Shown here piece by piece: positions 44,278-56,479 of a stretch of DNA of 64,000 nucleotides. The stretch comes from Pararge aegeria (Eukaryota; Arthropoda; Insecta; Lepidoptera; Nymphalidae), in the NCBI RefSeq assembly GCF_905163445.1, contig NC_053191.1, forward strand, positions 11,470,001 through 11,534,000. Reading direction: 5' to 3'. Every line of letters starts with the position of its first letter. Position 1 is the stretch's first letter. The notes under the pieces were generated by a model. It saw only the letters and a program-made list of their open reading frames with translations. It ran no database searches and was not told the origin of the DNA. The translations under genes were made by a program, and so were the position numbers.

Positions 44278-44844
44278 GTCAAATTAGGAAGTCGAAACTT
44301 CACAAACGTGTGGCTTCCAACGTACGTGGTGAGTTATTCCAACCTCAAAAATATTAGTAAAAGCCTCATAACTTATCATAGTTATATTACATGAGTATCA
44401 TAAAATTAATTATAAAAAGGAAACGATGAAATTCATTGGTAAAATATTTACATTATACCACCAACGTGATACACATTTTGAAATGAATGATATCAGTCGG
44501 AAGTTGTGTATCATAAATATCACCAACATTAAACCATTTCAACGATAGAATTAACGTGAAATCTTTTTTAAATGTTACATGGGGTAAATCGTCATTTTTT
44601 CTTATTTATTTTTAGTGATGGCAGATTTTGAATTACGTACAATCTTTTAATCCTTGAGAGTTAGTAAGTAAGTACATATATCTATATCTATTATCTACTA
44701 ATGCGGAAGAGTGATTTTGCTTGTACCTATGTAGGTACGAGTAGATACGCTTCAATAAGAAGTATCAGTCCGATTTGAAAAAGTATTTATGATTTAGATA
44801 AGCCTTTTTTAAAATAAAACTTAATATAATTTTTATTATTAATA

Positions 44845-45062
44845 TCACGGCTGGCACAGCGGGCGTATCTTATATGTGGGGACGTGGTCCCGGATTCAAT
44901 TTCCGGTAGACGCAATTTGGGAATTTATAACTTTGGAGTTTTCTCAAGTCTAATCAGATGAGAGGCTTCGGTCGTTTTTAGCCACCTGTATCATCTCAGA
45001 TGTGCCACCAGATCCTGTGCCCTATAGTGAGCCGGCAATAGGTTGATTATGATGAAAGGATA
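44845..45062 (+). mobile_element. tRNA-derived SINE, full length, next to the hAT element
   Basis: CACGGCTGGCACAGCGGGCG, CCCGGATTCAATTTCCGG (B box), body GAGAGGCTTCGGTCG, tail GGCAATAGGTTGATTATGAT. Confidence 0.75.
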
Positions 45063-45121
45063 ATCATACAAAAATAATTACGCTATCTATAAGCCGTTCT
45101 CAGTAGTGTTGCCCAAATTCA

Positions 45122-45260
45122 GTCTTGGTCTTGCAGTCTTGGTCTTGTTCTTGCGTTTTTGCAAGACCAAGACCAAGAACAAGACCGCGTATTTTTAGCA
45201 AGACCAAGACCAAGACTGACCGTGCAAGACTTGAGCAAGAACAAGACATAGCCTGCAAGA
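45122..45260. repeat. left subterminal CAAGAC/GTCTTG repeat array of the hAT element
   Basis: GTCTTG hexamers run in one sense and then switch to CAAGAC near 45159, so the block can fold back on itself (arms about 45134-45156 and 45158-45182). Subterminal hexamer repeats in hAT elements are usually transposase-binding sites. Confidence 0.85.
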
Positions 45261-45716
45261 CTCTTGCGTCTTGCATCTAGGACTTAGCGCTATTTCACGG
45301 AGTAGTTAGGTGTAACAGTTCGGTGTATAGGTAGGTAGGTACGCTTAGGAATTCTATGAGACGCAAAAAACTATATCAAAGAATATGAAAAACTGGACCT
45401 ATGCGCATTACGACTAATACCATAAACATAGCGAATAAAAAAATATCTATTAAAATCAAACTGAGTGCATGCATAGTTATGTTTTAACCATCGGCACTTT
45501 GATAATGCGGCATCAAAGGTTTTGTACTTACTTCTCAAAGAAATTTGCCGCTTTTCGGAAGTACATGGTTATGATACACGCGCCGGCGGCTTCTTTTGAA
45601 ATCTAAAACAATCGTTGCAGCCGCGCCGAAATCATAACATTTGACACTATTCATGCAAAATAATTTCGAATTTTAAGAGTACCTACAGGTATTCCAAAGA
45701 ATAAATAAGTTTCAGA

Positions 45717-45932
45717 TTGGTGATTTTAGATTGGTGGAGGACGCATGAGATAGAGTATCCGATTTTATCGAAAATGGCCCGTGATTTTCTCTCAATACCT
45801 GCAACTTCAGTACCTGCTGAGAGGTTATTTTCTAAAGCATCATTAGTAATTAGAAAACATAGAAATAGGTTAAGTGATGAGTCAGCCAGATGGTTACTTT
45901 GTATTAATTCTTGGTCAAAAGAATTGATATAA
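45717..45932 (+). pseudogene. hAT transposase remnant (hATC dimerisation domain)
   Basis: 71 codons open from an ATG. WWRTHEIEYPILSKMARDFL followed by IPATSVPAERLFSKA and RNRLSDESARWLL match the hATC signature (W..... YP.L...A...L.IPATS.P.ERLFS... RNRL). The N-terminal BED finger and the DDE catalytic region are absent within the element. It cannot be an active transposase. Confidence 0.9.
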
Positions 45933-46359
45933 AGTATCATAACCTAATGATAAAGCTGTTGATTTGTGTTGTATTTTATTTTTTATTCAAATAAATGATA
46001 AATCGTAAAACTCTTTTATTAAATTTCTTATAAGTTGAGGGTTCAATCTCTTTCTAGACAGATAAGTATTGTTCTTTAAAATACAGTCAAGTTATTGTAA
46101 TTAATTTGTTTTTTTACATGTTTTAGCAAATGTAAGCTTATAAATCATAAATGTTTATTAAGAAACAGTTACTTCCATGGAAAACGACATATAGGTCAGT
46201 TGATTTTTCGAATTTCTTATCAAATCTTCAGTTATTTATTAATCTGCTTGATCTTTACTATGGCTATGTTAATTCAAGCTCACAATGTTCCAATTCTAAT
46301 ACGTTTTTCTAAGATTTAAAGTAAACTTTAATAAATAGTAATAGACTAATAGGTAATTG

Positions 46360-46497
46360 CAAGACTTGCAAGACTCTTGCTGCAAGACCAAGACCAAGAC
46401 CAAGACTGGGAGCGCAAGACCAAGACCAAGACCAAGACCAGGTGTATTGGCGCAAGACCAAGACCAAGACTGGCTAAGTCTCGTCTTGTTCTTGCAT
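46360..46497. repeat. right subterminal CAAGAC repeat array of the hAT element
   Basis: Three runs of CAAGAC-type hexamers separated by short spacers, then TCTTGTTCTTG before the right terminal repeat. Mirrors the left array. Confidence 0.85.
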
Positions 46498-46519
46498 TTG
46501 GGCAACACTAGTTCTCAGC

Positions 46520-47600
46520 CTTCTCATTTACCACGAAATCGAAGACATTGAAATATCGGATCTATTTATCTACACATATATTTGAACGATAGATTTGATT
46601 TTTTGTATGTTTTTATGTAAATAGAGAAAGTCAATAATGTTTCGATCGAGTAAGCTATATCCTACCAGAGTAACATAGGCTTATAAATCAATGAAAGTCG
46701 CCGGCACGCACGAAAAATCATGACTCATTGGCACGTTCCGCCTGAGCCGAGCTTGCAAGCGAGAGCGCTAAACAAGCGATAGATTCGCGTAGGCGATCGG
46801 CTTAAGCAAGTCGAAAAGAAAATATAGATAAACATAACCCTTTTAAGTATGTTATTTGATGCATACAAGAGATACTAAAATATTAAAATAAGATCGTATT
46901 AATTATGTGACGGTCGAGCGATTTTCAGTGTCACAGAGTTCAAGTAGTAAGTTAACGTTAATGAGTACCAATGCGATTCTTAAGTAGATGCGAGTGAAAC
47001 CGCAGCGAACAGCAACTATTACTGTAATATAGTAGGTACAAAATCTATTTTGATTTCAAATGATAACGAATATACGAGTCTTAATATTCTTACGAGTACT
47101 TAAGTCTTCTTGACTGATATTTTCGTGGATAACTATTAACTGAATTGGATTTGATTAGTTACCAGGGCTTACACAAAGAGCCATCTCATTGTGCTTTATT
47201 AAATCGGACTAAGGACGGAATCTTCGGTTTCTAAGAGGTTTTAGGATAAGAACACTTAGTTATAATAAAGTGGTGGGGACAAAGTGTCCTTAAACCCTTT
47301 TAAGCTTTGTACTGTATAAGTTATAGAGTTCAGGCTTTTGCGTTATTATTACTGAAATTATATAAAATAATGAAGCGAAAGTATAGATTTATTATATGAA
47401 CTAAAGTGTACGTTTTTTTGATTTCTTTGATTGTACATCTAATCGAATTTGGAAAATCTTTTTGTATTGATAACCTAATTCTTGAAGAAGCTGATTTCCA
47501 CACGCTTCAACCCATAAGAGCCTAGAAAATGACGAAACGTTTTATGATTGAAAAAGATTTATTAAATTATCCCTAAAAAGTTTTCTTTTCAGCGTTACTT
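46520..47600. other. no gene recognised
   Basis: A GC-richer block at 46690-46800 (GAGCCGAGCTTGCAAGCGAG) is unassigned. The rest is AT-rich. Confidence 0.35.
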
Positions 47601-47602
47601 AT

Positions 47603-47731
47603 AAATAAATATATAAATAAATATACTACGACAATACACACATCGCCATCTAGCCCCAAAGTAAGCGTAGCTTGTATTATGGGTACTAAGATGACTGTTG
47701 AATATTATTATGAATAATATACATAAATTAA
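47603..47731 (-). mobile_element. SINE family A, 3' part only
   Basis: Antisense tail (CTACGACAATACACACATCG, TAGCCCCAAAGTAAGCGTAG); the tRNA-like head is missing. Confidence 0.8.
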
Positions 47732-47900
47732 TAGTTACCTTAAAAATCATATAATTGTAATCAGAATATTTTATAGGATTGAGCGACATTCACACTTAGC
47801 CTCTTAAGCAGTACTAACAAACAAAAATATCTAATTAGCAAAGTAATATTTTTAGCTCTTCTTATTCACTCTTCAAGCAAATTGGATAGTGTACATTTAT

Positions 47901-48590
47901 ATCACAGTCCAATCTTGCAAGTTGGGTGGTGTATAAGACACAGTCCAATAATGTCGACTGACCAAGCAATCATAACAACCGGTGATTTATGCCCGTCCAT
48001 ATCTGAAGCTACTCGGCCAACTCTGTTTATCTTTCCTAGACCACGTGTAGAGGTTCTACGTATTTTGATTGCACTAACAGCAAGAATACCATTTTTTGTA
48101 TATATGGAATGAAGCTGAAAAATATTTGCGAAATATGAAAAAGAAGGAGGTTTTAGATTTGGTAGCATCTCATTTTTTTTTAATCACGATAGGAAAAGAT
48201 ATACTTTCAGATCGGTCCCATAGACATAAAATTCGATTCTGTTGTTTGTTATTGGAATAAATAAGCCACGGCTATGTAATGTACAATTTATATCCTTATG
48301 ATGACATGAATACTGGCAAAAAAACGGTTCTATATTTTTACAAGATCCTGTTATTTTGAAAAACATATCGAAATTGGTATCTTTACTTATGCCGAATAAA
48401 ACCTTCAGCATGTGGCTTTCTAACCAATTTCTGAATTGACCTAGTAATTCATCTTTAATGTGTCAAATATAGAATTAGTATTAATAGAAATATAACTATT
48501 TAATTTGGCTACGATTTGGTCAGATTCAATTAGCCTAGAATAATAAAATGAATTACTATCCTGAGTCCTTATAAAACGTTATAGATAAGT
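47901..48590 (-). pseudogene. possible split unknown gene or pseudogene
   Basis: Not recognised. Two minus-strand open stretches join in phase 0 across a short putative intron: one ending FYVYGTDLK before gtatat (about 48205), and one starting LHSIYTKNGILAVSAI after atttttcag (about 48115), which runs to a stop near 47901. Upstream, another frame reads RLIESDQIVAKLNSYISI and IFDTLK and would continue as DELLGQFRNWLESHML only after a one-base shift near 48455. The Cys-rich SCKNIEPFFCQYSCHHKD suggests a folded protein. The frame shift argues for decay. Confidence 0.35.
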
Positions 48591-48599
48591 ACTGTTAAA

Positions 48600-49760
48600 T
48601 TTGTAATGGCATGGAGTCACCTGTCTACGATTCAAATTATTGCACGTGATATTATGGGGTGAGTTATGTCGGATTCACTACATGCTGAGTAATGCAAAGT
48701 GGGTGATTCGCGTTGAGTAAAAGTGTATGGTACTAGTGTGTACTACTAGTGAGTCGTAATAGAAAAATAAGTCCGAAATATGTTGTTATCTTTTATAACT
48801 CCGACTAGCTCATCAACCGGCGTTTTATTCTATACTATACTATATGATTAAAATGCCTAGTAACGAAGGTAAAAGAATTAACGTGTAACATTTAATAAGT
48901 AAGCTACAAATTTATATTCCTAAGTATCTATATCTGTGTTTCTACTAGTAAGGATGATTGGTTAAGCCAAATATTAAATATACTTATAGGCATTTTGAAT
49001 TTATATATTTCATACTTTCACTTTAGTGTAGGTGAAAAACCTTTAATTTAAAAGTATATGTATTTTTTGTTACGCCACAAATAAGCAAACGAACAGTCCC
49101 ACTTTTGCATTTACGATATTATATGTCGAAGTATTGTTATGGTGTCATTATTATTTGGTACAAAGCGTGTGTCCTCAAACCCCGCTGACCCAAGTACGAG
49201 TATATAGGATAAATGTTTGTACACATTACAAAAACGGATTTTTCGAACTGAGTTTTTTAGAGCGAATACAAATCAAACGGACGAAGTCGTAGGAAAAGAT
49301 TGTCATTATTATATTTTGACAGTCACTACGTCATTAATAATAAATATAACTTTAATATAAACGCAACGCAACTGCCAATAATTATATTATCTGATGGTTC
49401 TTGTTATATAATCTGGATAATTTTGCAAGGCATTCGATTTAGATTAAAATTGGCAAACATTGATCTTCTCAATCTATTACTACAAATTGAATCAATAATA
49501 TATTACTGGTATTGATTGAAGTAATATTTTAATTGCAAATTTTACAATTTAAAAAAATATATTTTTCAAAAGATCTGACGATCCCCCAGCCCTCTATATA
49601 AACAGATAAAAAGTACGGATTTAGTTATTCGTATACAGTATGTATTTTATATTCTGTAACACCTGCACCTGTTTGTTCTCCTTTTTTTTCCTAATTATAA
49701 AGCTGCCTTTTGTTCTTCTTAATTGTCTGTTTTCTTATATATTCTTTTACTTCAAGGGAT
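48600..49760. other. no feature recognised
   Basis: AT-rich DNA with chance frames only. Confidence 0.4.
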
Positions 49761-49764
49761 GTAC

Positions 49765-50285
49765 AATTTTTTTTTTTATGTCTATAGACGAGCGCTTGAC
49801 TGCAATCACACCTGACGGTAAGTGATGATGCAGCCTAAGGTGGAGCGAGCTTGCCTAGAAGATGCCTATTCACTCTTGATTTGAAGGTACTAATATTGGG
49901 GAAAATGGAAGCTGGAAGAGCTGGATTCCAGATCCTAGCGGTGCGGATCAGAAACGAAGATGCGAAGCGCTTCGTACGCGTATGATGCAGATCCTTACGG
50001 TGCCTCGCGGTTCGATGGTAAAAAGGCGAGGGGGGAACTAGATCAAATAGTTCTTGGGCACACTCTCCGAAATAAATCCTATAGAATACCGAAAGGCAGG
50101 CAACCTTGCGACGATGTTCCAAACTCTTAAGTTTTTATGGGCTAGGTCACCGATGAGCCTTCTAGCACGTCGATCCCCCGAATCCACGTCATCAAGCTGA
50201 TACTTGGCAGAGGCATCCCATAAATGGGAATAGTACTCCATCCACGATCGAACTTGAGCTTGGTACAAGGTGAGAAGCTGTTCAG
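49765..50285 (-). pseudogene. LINE 3' end (Jockey/R1-like RT C-terminus), frameshifted
   Basis: 50268-50038 encodes MYQAQVRSWMEYYSHLWDAS and DSGDRRARRLIGD. 50122-49835 encodes CLSVFYRIYFGECAQELFDL and RTKRFASSFLIRTARIWNPA. The two match consecutive parts of one RT C-terminal domain but need a frame change near 50.1 kb. The 3' UTR ends in an A run (T run at 49768-49778 on the plus strand). Confidence 0.85.
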
Positions 50286-51214
50286 GCGTGAAATAAAGAG
50301 TAATAATAATAATACGGATTACTAACGAGGATTACTGACCCCGGTAGATACGAAAGATACAGCAAAGCTTGTGACCATCAGCAAAGTGATAATAAAATCA
50401 TACCTAAGATCGTTTTCATTATTTTTCAAAAACGTAACTAGTACTACAAACTTAAAACTCCTTTTTCTTCTACTCAAAGGGTAAAGCGGCATAAAAATCA
50501 TTGAGTGATACTATCACACAGTATAGTTGAGACTTTTTTTCAATTCTATGTTTTTTTACAATTTATTTCGGGCGACCGTGTTGCTTTTAATTTTTTTTTA
50601 TTTTTAGTACATCCCAGCAGCCCTAAATATGCACCAGATGGCTCACTTAACTCGAAATCAGTTCTTTTTTCCGCCTTACCCTTGACTTACCAATTTTTAT
50701 TATAGTGAACACCTTTGTTATTGTGTACCTAACCAAAGTTATATATCAGGTCAAAGGGGGCCGATGTCAGCGAAATTGGGTTCCATGAGATATAAAACGA
50801 GGGTCAACGTTATTGGAACACAACGGAATTAGCAAAAATTAAATATTAAGTAAGCAAATATGAAATATGAGAGGGGCTCGAGGTAAGTAGGGGGCAAAAA
50901 TGCTTGGCGACCCTTGATTCCCTAGGGAATCAAACAACGTAATTAACTAGCTCCACATATTTGCACTGCAGTGCTTAAACTATAAAAAATACTGTTGTAG
51001 GTAATAACTCTCACCATTAAATTACCCCCATAATGTAATCATGGTAAGGCGGCATGGGGTACCGCGAGAAAATTACAACATCCCTTTAATTAATAAATGA
51101 ATGAATACAATTTTATTGTACACCACATAAACATACAGAAATTTTTGTAATAAAAAATTAACGCAAAGTATATGCTTTTTTTAACGTAATAAAAAGGCCT
51201 TATCGCTACAGCGA

Positions 51215-52065
51215 TCAAAGTCAAAGTCAAAGTCAAAAATATCTTTATTCAAGTAGGCCCACAGGTGGCACTTTTGATGCGTACATAAGGATTCCACGGT
51301 AGTGAGATGATGGCGATAACCACATTCGTAAACTTAAAACTAAAGCTACGAGGGTTCCAAACGCGTCCCGGTCTAAGAAGAAGCCCACAATAAACTTAGC
51401 CGGGTGTTTTTTTTTTTGTTATCACCATCTCACAATGTCATTTTAAATTATTAGAAGAGCAACCTGGTTAGAGCAATAATTTACACCCAAGCTTTTTTAT
51501 CGTTTACGTAGTCCTTTATACTATAATAGGACTTTTCTATAAGCTTACGTTTAATACAAACTTTGAACTTTTTAAGAGACATCTCCAAGATGTCAATTGG
51601 TAGTTTATTGTAGAATTGTATGCAATTTCCTTTAAACGAATTATGAATTTTATGTAACCTAGTATGTATGTAACCTAGTAAATTATTGCAGTCACATTTT
51701 TTCTTTAATTTAGAAATGTTTTTATGAACATACATTAAATTTTCAAATATGTACTGACTATACACTGTCATTATTTTAAAATCTTTAAATTTATCTCTCA
51801 ATGACTCTCTCGGACCCATTTTGTAGATAGAACGAACAGCCCTCTTCTGCAGCACGAAAATAGTGCTAATATCAGCAGCATTACCCCAAAGTAAAATTCC
51901 ATATGACATAATGCTGTGAAAGTAACTAAAATATACCAGTCTAGTAGTTTCTACGTCGGTCATATGGCGTATCTTCTTTACCGCAGGCAGCAGAACTAAG
52001 CCTGTTCGATAAATTATTTACATGAGGGCCCCATTGATCTCTACCAGGCAACCAATGGCGTCAAA
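51215..52065 (-). pseudogene. LINE 3' end (Jockey/CR1-like RT C-terminus)
   Basis: A 160-codon frame (51963-51481) encodes RLVYFSYFHSIMSYGILLWG, LQKRAVRSIYKMGPRESLRD and the C-terminal region. Upstream, another frame reads DQWGPHVNNLSNRLSSAA (about 52045-51990), so a small deletion near 51985 breaks the element. The 3' UTR ends in repeated TTTGAC at 51218-51235. It is the least decayed RT fragment in the window. Confidence 0.88.
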
Positions 52066-52069
52066 CACA

Positions 52070-53525
52070 GCTCAAGAAGACTACGAAATTATATTGAATA
52101 GTATCTTTCATTGAATTTTAAATGGGTATGTATAACAGACTTTGCCCGACTATGCTTTCCTGAAGCAAATACTGGTTGCTAGCATATAGTAAGTAGGACT
52201 AGGTAGAACAAGGTCAGTTATATCGTTAAATGAAAGAGTATTTTAGTATTCCCACCTATACGGTTGTGTCATAGAACAATACAGGTGTTTCGTTCTATTT
52301 CGTTTCCGAACCAAACATTATTAGTATCACCGCCGTCTGTTTTGTAGACACGCAATACGAACGTAAAAAAAAGAAGTAAAGTTGAACTATAATAATATTT
52401 ATCGTGGATGTATAAAACTGTAATGATCTGTGCATATGTCAGTCAAAACAATTATGAAGTTGAGTTTTGTATAACTAAATATCGTAAACGTATTCAAATG
52501 CACTCCTAAAGAGTAATAACCGTGTGAACGAATAAATGAAACAAAAACATATCCTATTGTCATTAGAAATAGAAACTACAAAAGAGATCAATGAGATGGG
52601 CCGTCTGCCGTCACAAACTGACAAATATAAATTATTAACGTGCGCTACGTCACATCCCTCCCACGCTTGTTTTAAATTTATTGTCTTGTGGGGCCACTGG
52701 TTATGCGGCAGTGTTTGCTTTTTAGATTGAAATACAGACGGGTTTTTGATCGGAGTAGATGGTAGTAGCTCAGCCGACGCTGCTGATTTTCTCTGTTATA
52801 TTACCTTAGTCGCCTCGTACGACACCCGCGGGAAGATCATCACCACACGGAAAATAATATAAAATAATCAATCGGTAAATTTAGAACTGTTGCTTTAAAT
52901 TTTAACGTACAATAAACTTGGGGAAAGGTCTGGTGGCTTGAGACAGGTTTTATCTAGTTCAAGCATAAGTCCCCACATTAAAACTGTGTATTAAAATAAC
53001 CTTATATTGTACTTATATAAGTTATGTGGAGAAATAAATATATCATTCATTCATTCATGCATTCAATAATTTGGACAGTTGGATATAGTGGATTGGTTAT
53101 GTGAGTTATGGACAGATGCCTACGGGATACGGGTAAATTAAGCGCGTTAACCGCTATCATCTCATGGAACGCAGGGTCTTTACAGATCTGTCCCCACTGC
53201 GTCATGGTGCTTATCGCTTCATCTCATAACTTGGTACACACCCAAACCATCCGTAGCAACAGTGACGAATGGCGACGCAACGCGCGTCATAATTAGCTCC
53301 ATGTCACAAAACCAAGGTTTGATTCCCAGTTTATTACTTACGTTTTACAGAGCAATCAAATTAGAGTACCTTGTTAACCTTGCCTTAATTAAAATAAATA
53401 TTTTGTATTCAAAAGCTTGCTCAAAGCTTTAAACGTCAACGCTAAATTCGCTAAAAGCAACACATAAGGCAACTTTCCACGATATGTTCAAGGATGGATG
53501 ATGTGTTTTTTGATCAGACTTTTAA
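52070..53525. other. no gene apart from the repeat at 52742
   Basis: Includes an ATTC/CATT tetranucleotide run at 53045-53070. Confidence 0.35.
52742..52856 (-). repeat. GGCGACTAAGG repeat
   Basis: Antisense: GTAGATGGTAGTAGCTCAGC, TTAGTCGCCTCGTACGACAC. Confidence 0.5.
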
Positions 53526-53529
53526 CAGT

Positions 53530-54118
53530 GAGCTTAAGGTATCGGTGAGCGCTGTGAATTTATTTAGGAGGTCCCGGGTTCGATTCCCGGCAGGAGCAAT
53601 TTGGGAATATATTATTTCTGAATATGCTCTGGTCTGGTCTGGTGGGAGGCTTTGGCCGTAGCTTGTGGCCACCCTACAGACAAAGACGTACCGCTAAGCG
53701 ATTTAGTGTTCCGGGGCGATGTCATTTCATTTCATTTTTCGGAAGGACACTTGCCGATAACCACCTGAGGGGTTGCTACGGCGTCACCGGGGGAGTGGGG
53801 CGAGCGCGAAAGCTCGTCAAGAGAAGAGCCCCAGGGCCCGACAACATCGGGGGGGAAGTGGGAGACGTCGACCCGAGGATGCCTCCTGCGAGGACTCGGA
53901 CCTCGGCTCGGTTCGACGTTAATCTGACTGTTGGTGGACTTTTGGACTAATCATTGTTTAGTCCGATCGCCCCCGTGACCGTGGTAAGGATCCACGTCCG
54001 GATGACGTCAGAAATCGGGGCCCTATAACGGTGCGATGTCGCGTAGAAACCGTGGTATGACTACCATACTCCCTGCCAAGTTAGCCCGCTAACATCGCAT
54101 CATCAGTAGTGGAATAAA
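53530..54118 (+). mobile_element. tRNA-derived SINE, family C, split by an insertion
   Basis: Head has GGTCCCGGGTTCGATTCCCG (B box). Body TTTGGCCGTAGCTTGTGGCC and CAAAGACGTACCGCTAAGCG runs to 53723. The rest resumes at 54041 with GCGTAGAAACCG, CCTGCCAAGTTAGCCCGCTA and a 13-base A run. Confidence 0.82.
53724..54028. mobile_element. GC-rich insertion in the SINE
   Basis: About 305 bp, clearly richer in G+C than the surroundings, flanked by near-perfect 12-bp direct repeats (53712-53723 and 54029-54040, sharing GCGATGTC). Contains GGGCGAGCGCGAAAGCTCGT and GATCCACGTCCGGATGACGT. Probably a 5'-truncated LINE 3' UTR, perhaps of the R1 clade; identity not confirmed. Confidence 0.7.
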
Positions 54119-54119
54119 A

Positions 54120-55955
54120 AAAAAAAATGACTAAAATACTATGCTATACCGACTGTCTACTTGTGTGCGGGTCTCTTAAATTATGACATTTGTTGTGACG
54201 CCATAAAAAATGTCTAATCAGCGGGTGTGAAGATACGTTGTCCAAATTTATTTTGTGTCAATCAGAATTTTCCAAAGAGAAATACTTCTCGAGACACTCC
54301 TAGACGCTTTTAACATTGAATTTCACGTGGAGGAAGGAAACCACCTAAAGCCTTAGAGCCTTACAAATAAATAGCCTTAAGTTTCGCACTTTTCAAATAT
54401 CAGGGCGTGACAAAACGCTACATAACTATTCCAATGTTATGCTACGTTTGCTCGTAAAACCTAAGAGTTTGTAAAAGGTCTGCAGGAGCTTTGGAATATT
54501 CTGTCAAGTAATGATCTGAGTGCACTAGAAAGTCTGGCAGGAGATCTACAGCTTGCAACTTCTGCTGAGTAAAAAATTATAACTTGATAGATTACTTCAC
54601 GACACAACTACTTAAATATCAAAATAAAACTTTTTTTTTTCAAAGGGCTGTATTTGGTCTGTCAGTCAGGTAAGACAAAGCCTAAAAGGCTTTTTATAAA
54701 ACTGGATTGCTGGATAGATGAACGCTGAAACTTTGGATTAACATTTATATTATTTTTTATTTAAAAAAAATTAGCATTGTGGTAGCATGTAAGTTTTCGA
54801 ATCGAAAGAAAAGTCGAATTTTACACCTTAACACCGCCATCTCTACTTTGATTGAGAACAAAAATTCACTGGAATTTTCATTTTAGTTTTTCCAAAATTT
54901 TGTGTAAAATTCTGATTAATATTATAGGAGATAGATCAAATACATCCTGTAGGACAAAAACAAATTTCGCGTCGTCTTTGTGACCTTAGGAAGACAGCTG
55001 TTTTCGGTCGCTCAACAAACGCAGCCTAGCAGCCTTGCAGCTTGTGTCTTAATAATTTATCTCAGTCAAAACTGATACGATCTGGAATGGCCCTGACTGA
55101 AAATGATACAGACCCCATCCTGATCTGCTTCCAAATATATAAAGCTTTTCCCCCTTCGTTAAAATAAATTATTACAACAATATTCCAAAACCACTGAAGC
55201 TTAATAGAACTGTCGGAAGTTTAACAAAAATATTAAAATTCAGCATTCATTCTTGCAGTCGGCCCAAAAAGTTTTAATTTTCGGACCGGCATAAAATATC
55301 ATGTGCGTTAATTACTTTGGAGTTTTCGTACATTTTTTTACGTAAAAGCCAGATTCCAAAAGAACGGACAAAAACCGCGGTGAAATTTGTGCCGCATTAA
55401 TTAGGAAGCCACTGTGTTGTCACCGAACTTTACTCTTTCTGGACACTGTATTTTTTACTTCCGTTTTTAAAGAGGTTTAATTTATAATGCGACAACTTAA
55501 AAGTCTACTCAAGCCTATTTTTGCAAAACATTAAACGTATTAAAACAAATATAACGTTTTTAGTATCTTTCATATTTTAGTAGAGCTAAAGATAATATGT
55601 TAGGTCTGTAATAATTTTGGTATTTAAAAATATTATTGAAGGTTTGTATAAACGTTTTTTTTTTTACAAATTCAAATTATTACTATGAATACCTATGTCT
55701 ACAATATCCCTAATAACTTTAATAATGGGATTAATCCAGCAGGGATACTTACATAACTACGTAAGTTAAAACACGTTCTGGTTTTCTCCTATATTTGCTT
55801 TATGAAAATGTGGGTAAATAGGAAATAAAAATCCTACTTATTTATAGCCTCACCTTATAAATCCGTGACTTTCTATGCATCATACAATCTCGCCGGAAAT
55901 TGATTACAAGGAATATGTCCTGCGAAAGACATATTACATAAAATATTTTATACCA
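54120..55955. other. no feature recognised
   Basis: AT-rich. No splice-compatible coding segment was found. Confidence 0.4.
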
Positions 55956-56012
55956 GATTAAGGCGAAGTAAATAAAGGGTGATGTGATCTAAGTATTATG
56001 CAACTGTAGTTG

Positions 56013-56165
56013 AGATTTTTAAGGCAGAGCTCGTCCGGGGAAGCAGCATCATCATGCTTATTTAAGGCACCAAGAATCATCGATTTGGCATACAGGCATA
56101 CAGGCACATGAAGTTTAACACCTACGCCCCAGGTTGATGGACGCAGGGCGGTACGTAAAAGTATA
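56013..56165 (+). repeat. degraded copy of the same repeat
   Basis: GAGCTCGTCCGGGGAAGCAG, CAGGCACATGAAGTTTAACA, CCTACGCCCCAGGTTGATGG. Confidence 0.5.
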
Positions 56166-56252
56166 GTCAGATTCATCAATAGTCCATAACCGTCAACTGC
56201 TATATATACTAAAGGCTTCTACCAATGGAAAGGTTTCCCTATAACAACCACG

Positions 56253-56335
56253 TTGGGCAGACGGGTCGCAGTAGATGGTAGCTATATAGATATAGGACAG
56301 AGGATTCTGCTGCCCATACTCCGTTATATTCTCCG
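56253..56335 (-). repeat. fragment of the same repeat family
   Basis: Antisense: ACGGGTCGCAGTAGATGGTA and CTGCTGCCCATACTCCGTTA. Confidence 0.4.
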
Positions 56336-56479
56336 ATCAGATTATATTTTTTAATAATAATAAGTAACTTTACTTTCGGGGGTCGACCAACACTGTGTTT
56401 ATGAGTTTTATTAACATTAACAAAATAATAATAACATAATAAGGGACCATAACAATATGGCAAATGGCCGCCGTACAAC

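Larger units (their letters stand above)
45104..46510 (+). mobile_element. hAT-superfamily DNA transposon, internally deleted
   Basis: Flanked by an identical 8-bp direct repeat GTTCTCAG (45096-45103 and 46511-46518), the hAT target-site length. Ends are inverted repeats: TAGTGTTGCCCAAAT at the left and its complement at the right. Just inside each end lie arrays of the hexamer CAAGAC or its complement (45122-45260 and 46360-46495). The only transposase part left is the C-terminal dimerisation domain. At 1.4 kb it is shorter than autonomous hATs (usually 2.5 kb or more), so it is a deletion derivative. Confidence 0.93.

Noticed and set aside
45683..45940. 85-codon minus-strand open frame
   Set aside because: Antisense shadow of the hAT dimerisation domain.
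46296..46551. Repetitive open frames on both strands (GLGLGL and KTKTK patterns)
   Set aside because: Artefact of the CAAGAC hexamer array at the hAT right end.
53624..53950. 108-codon plus-strand open frame
   Set aside because: Crosses the junction of a SINE and its GC-rich insertion, so it cannot be an inherited gene.
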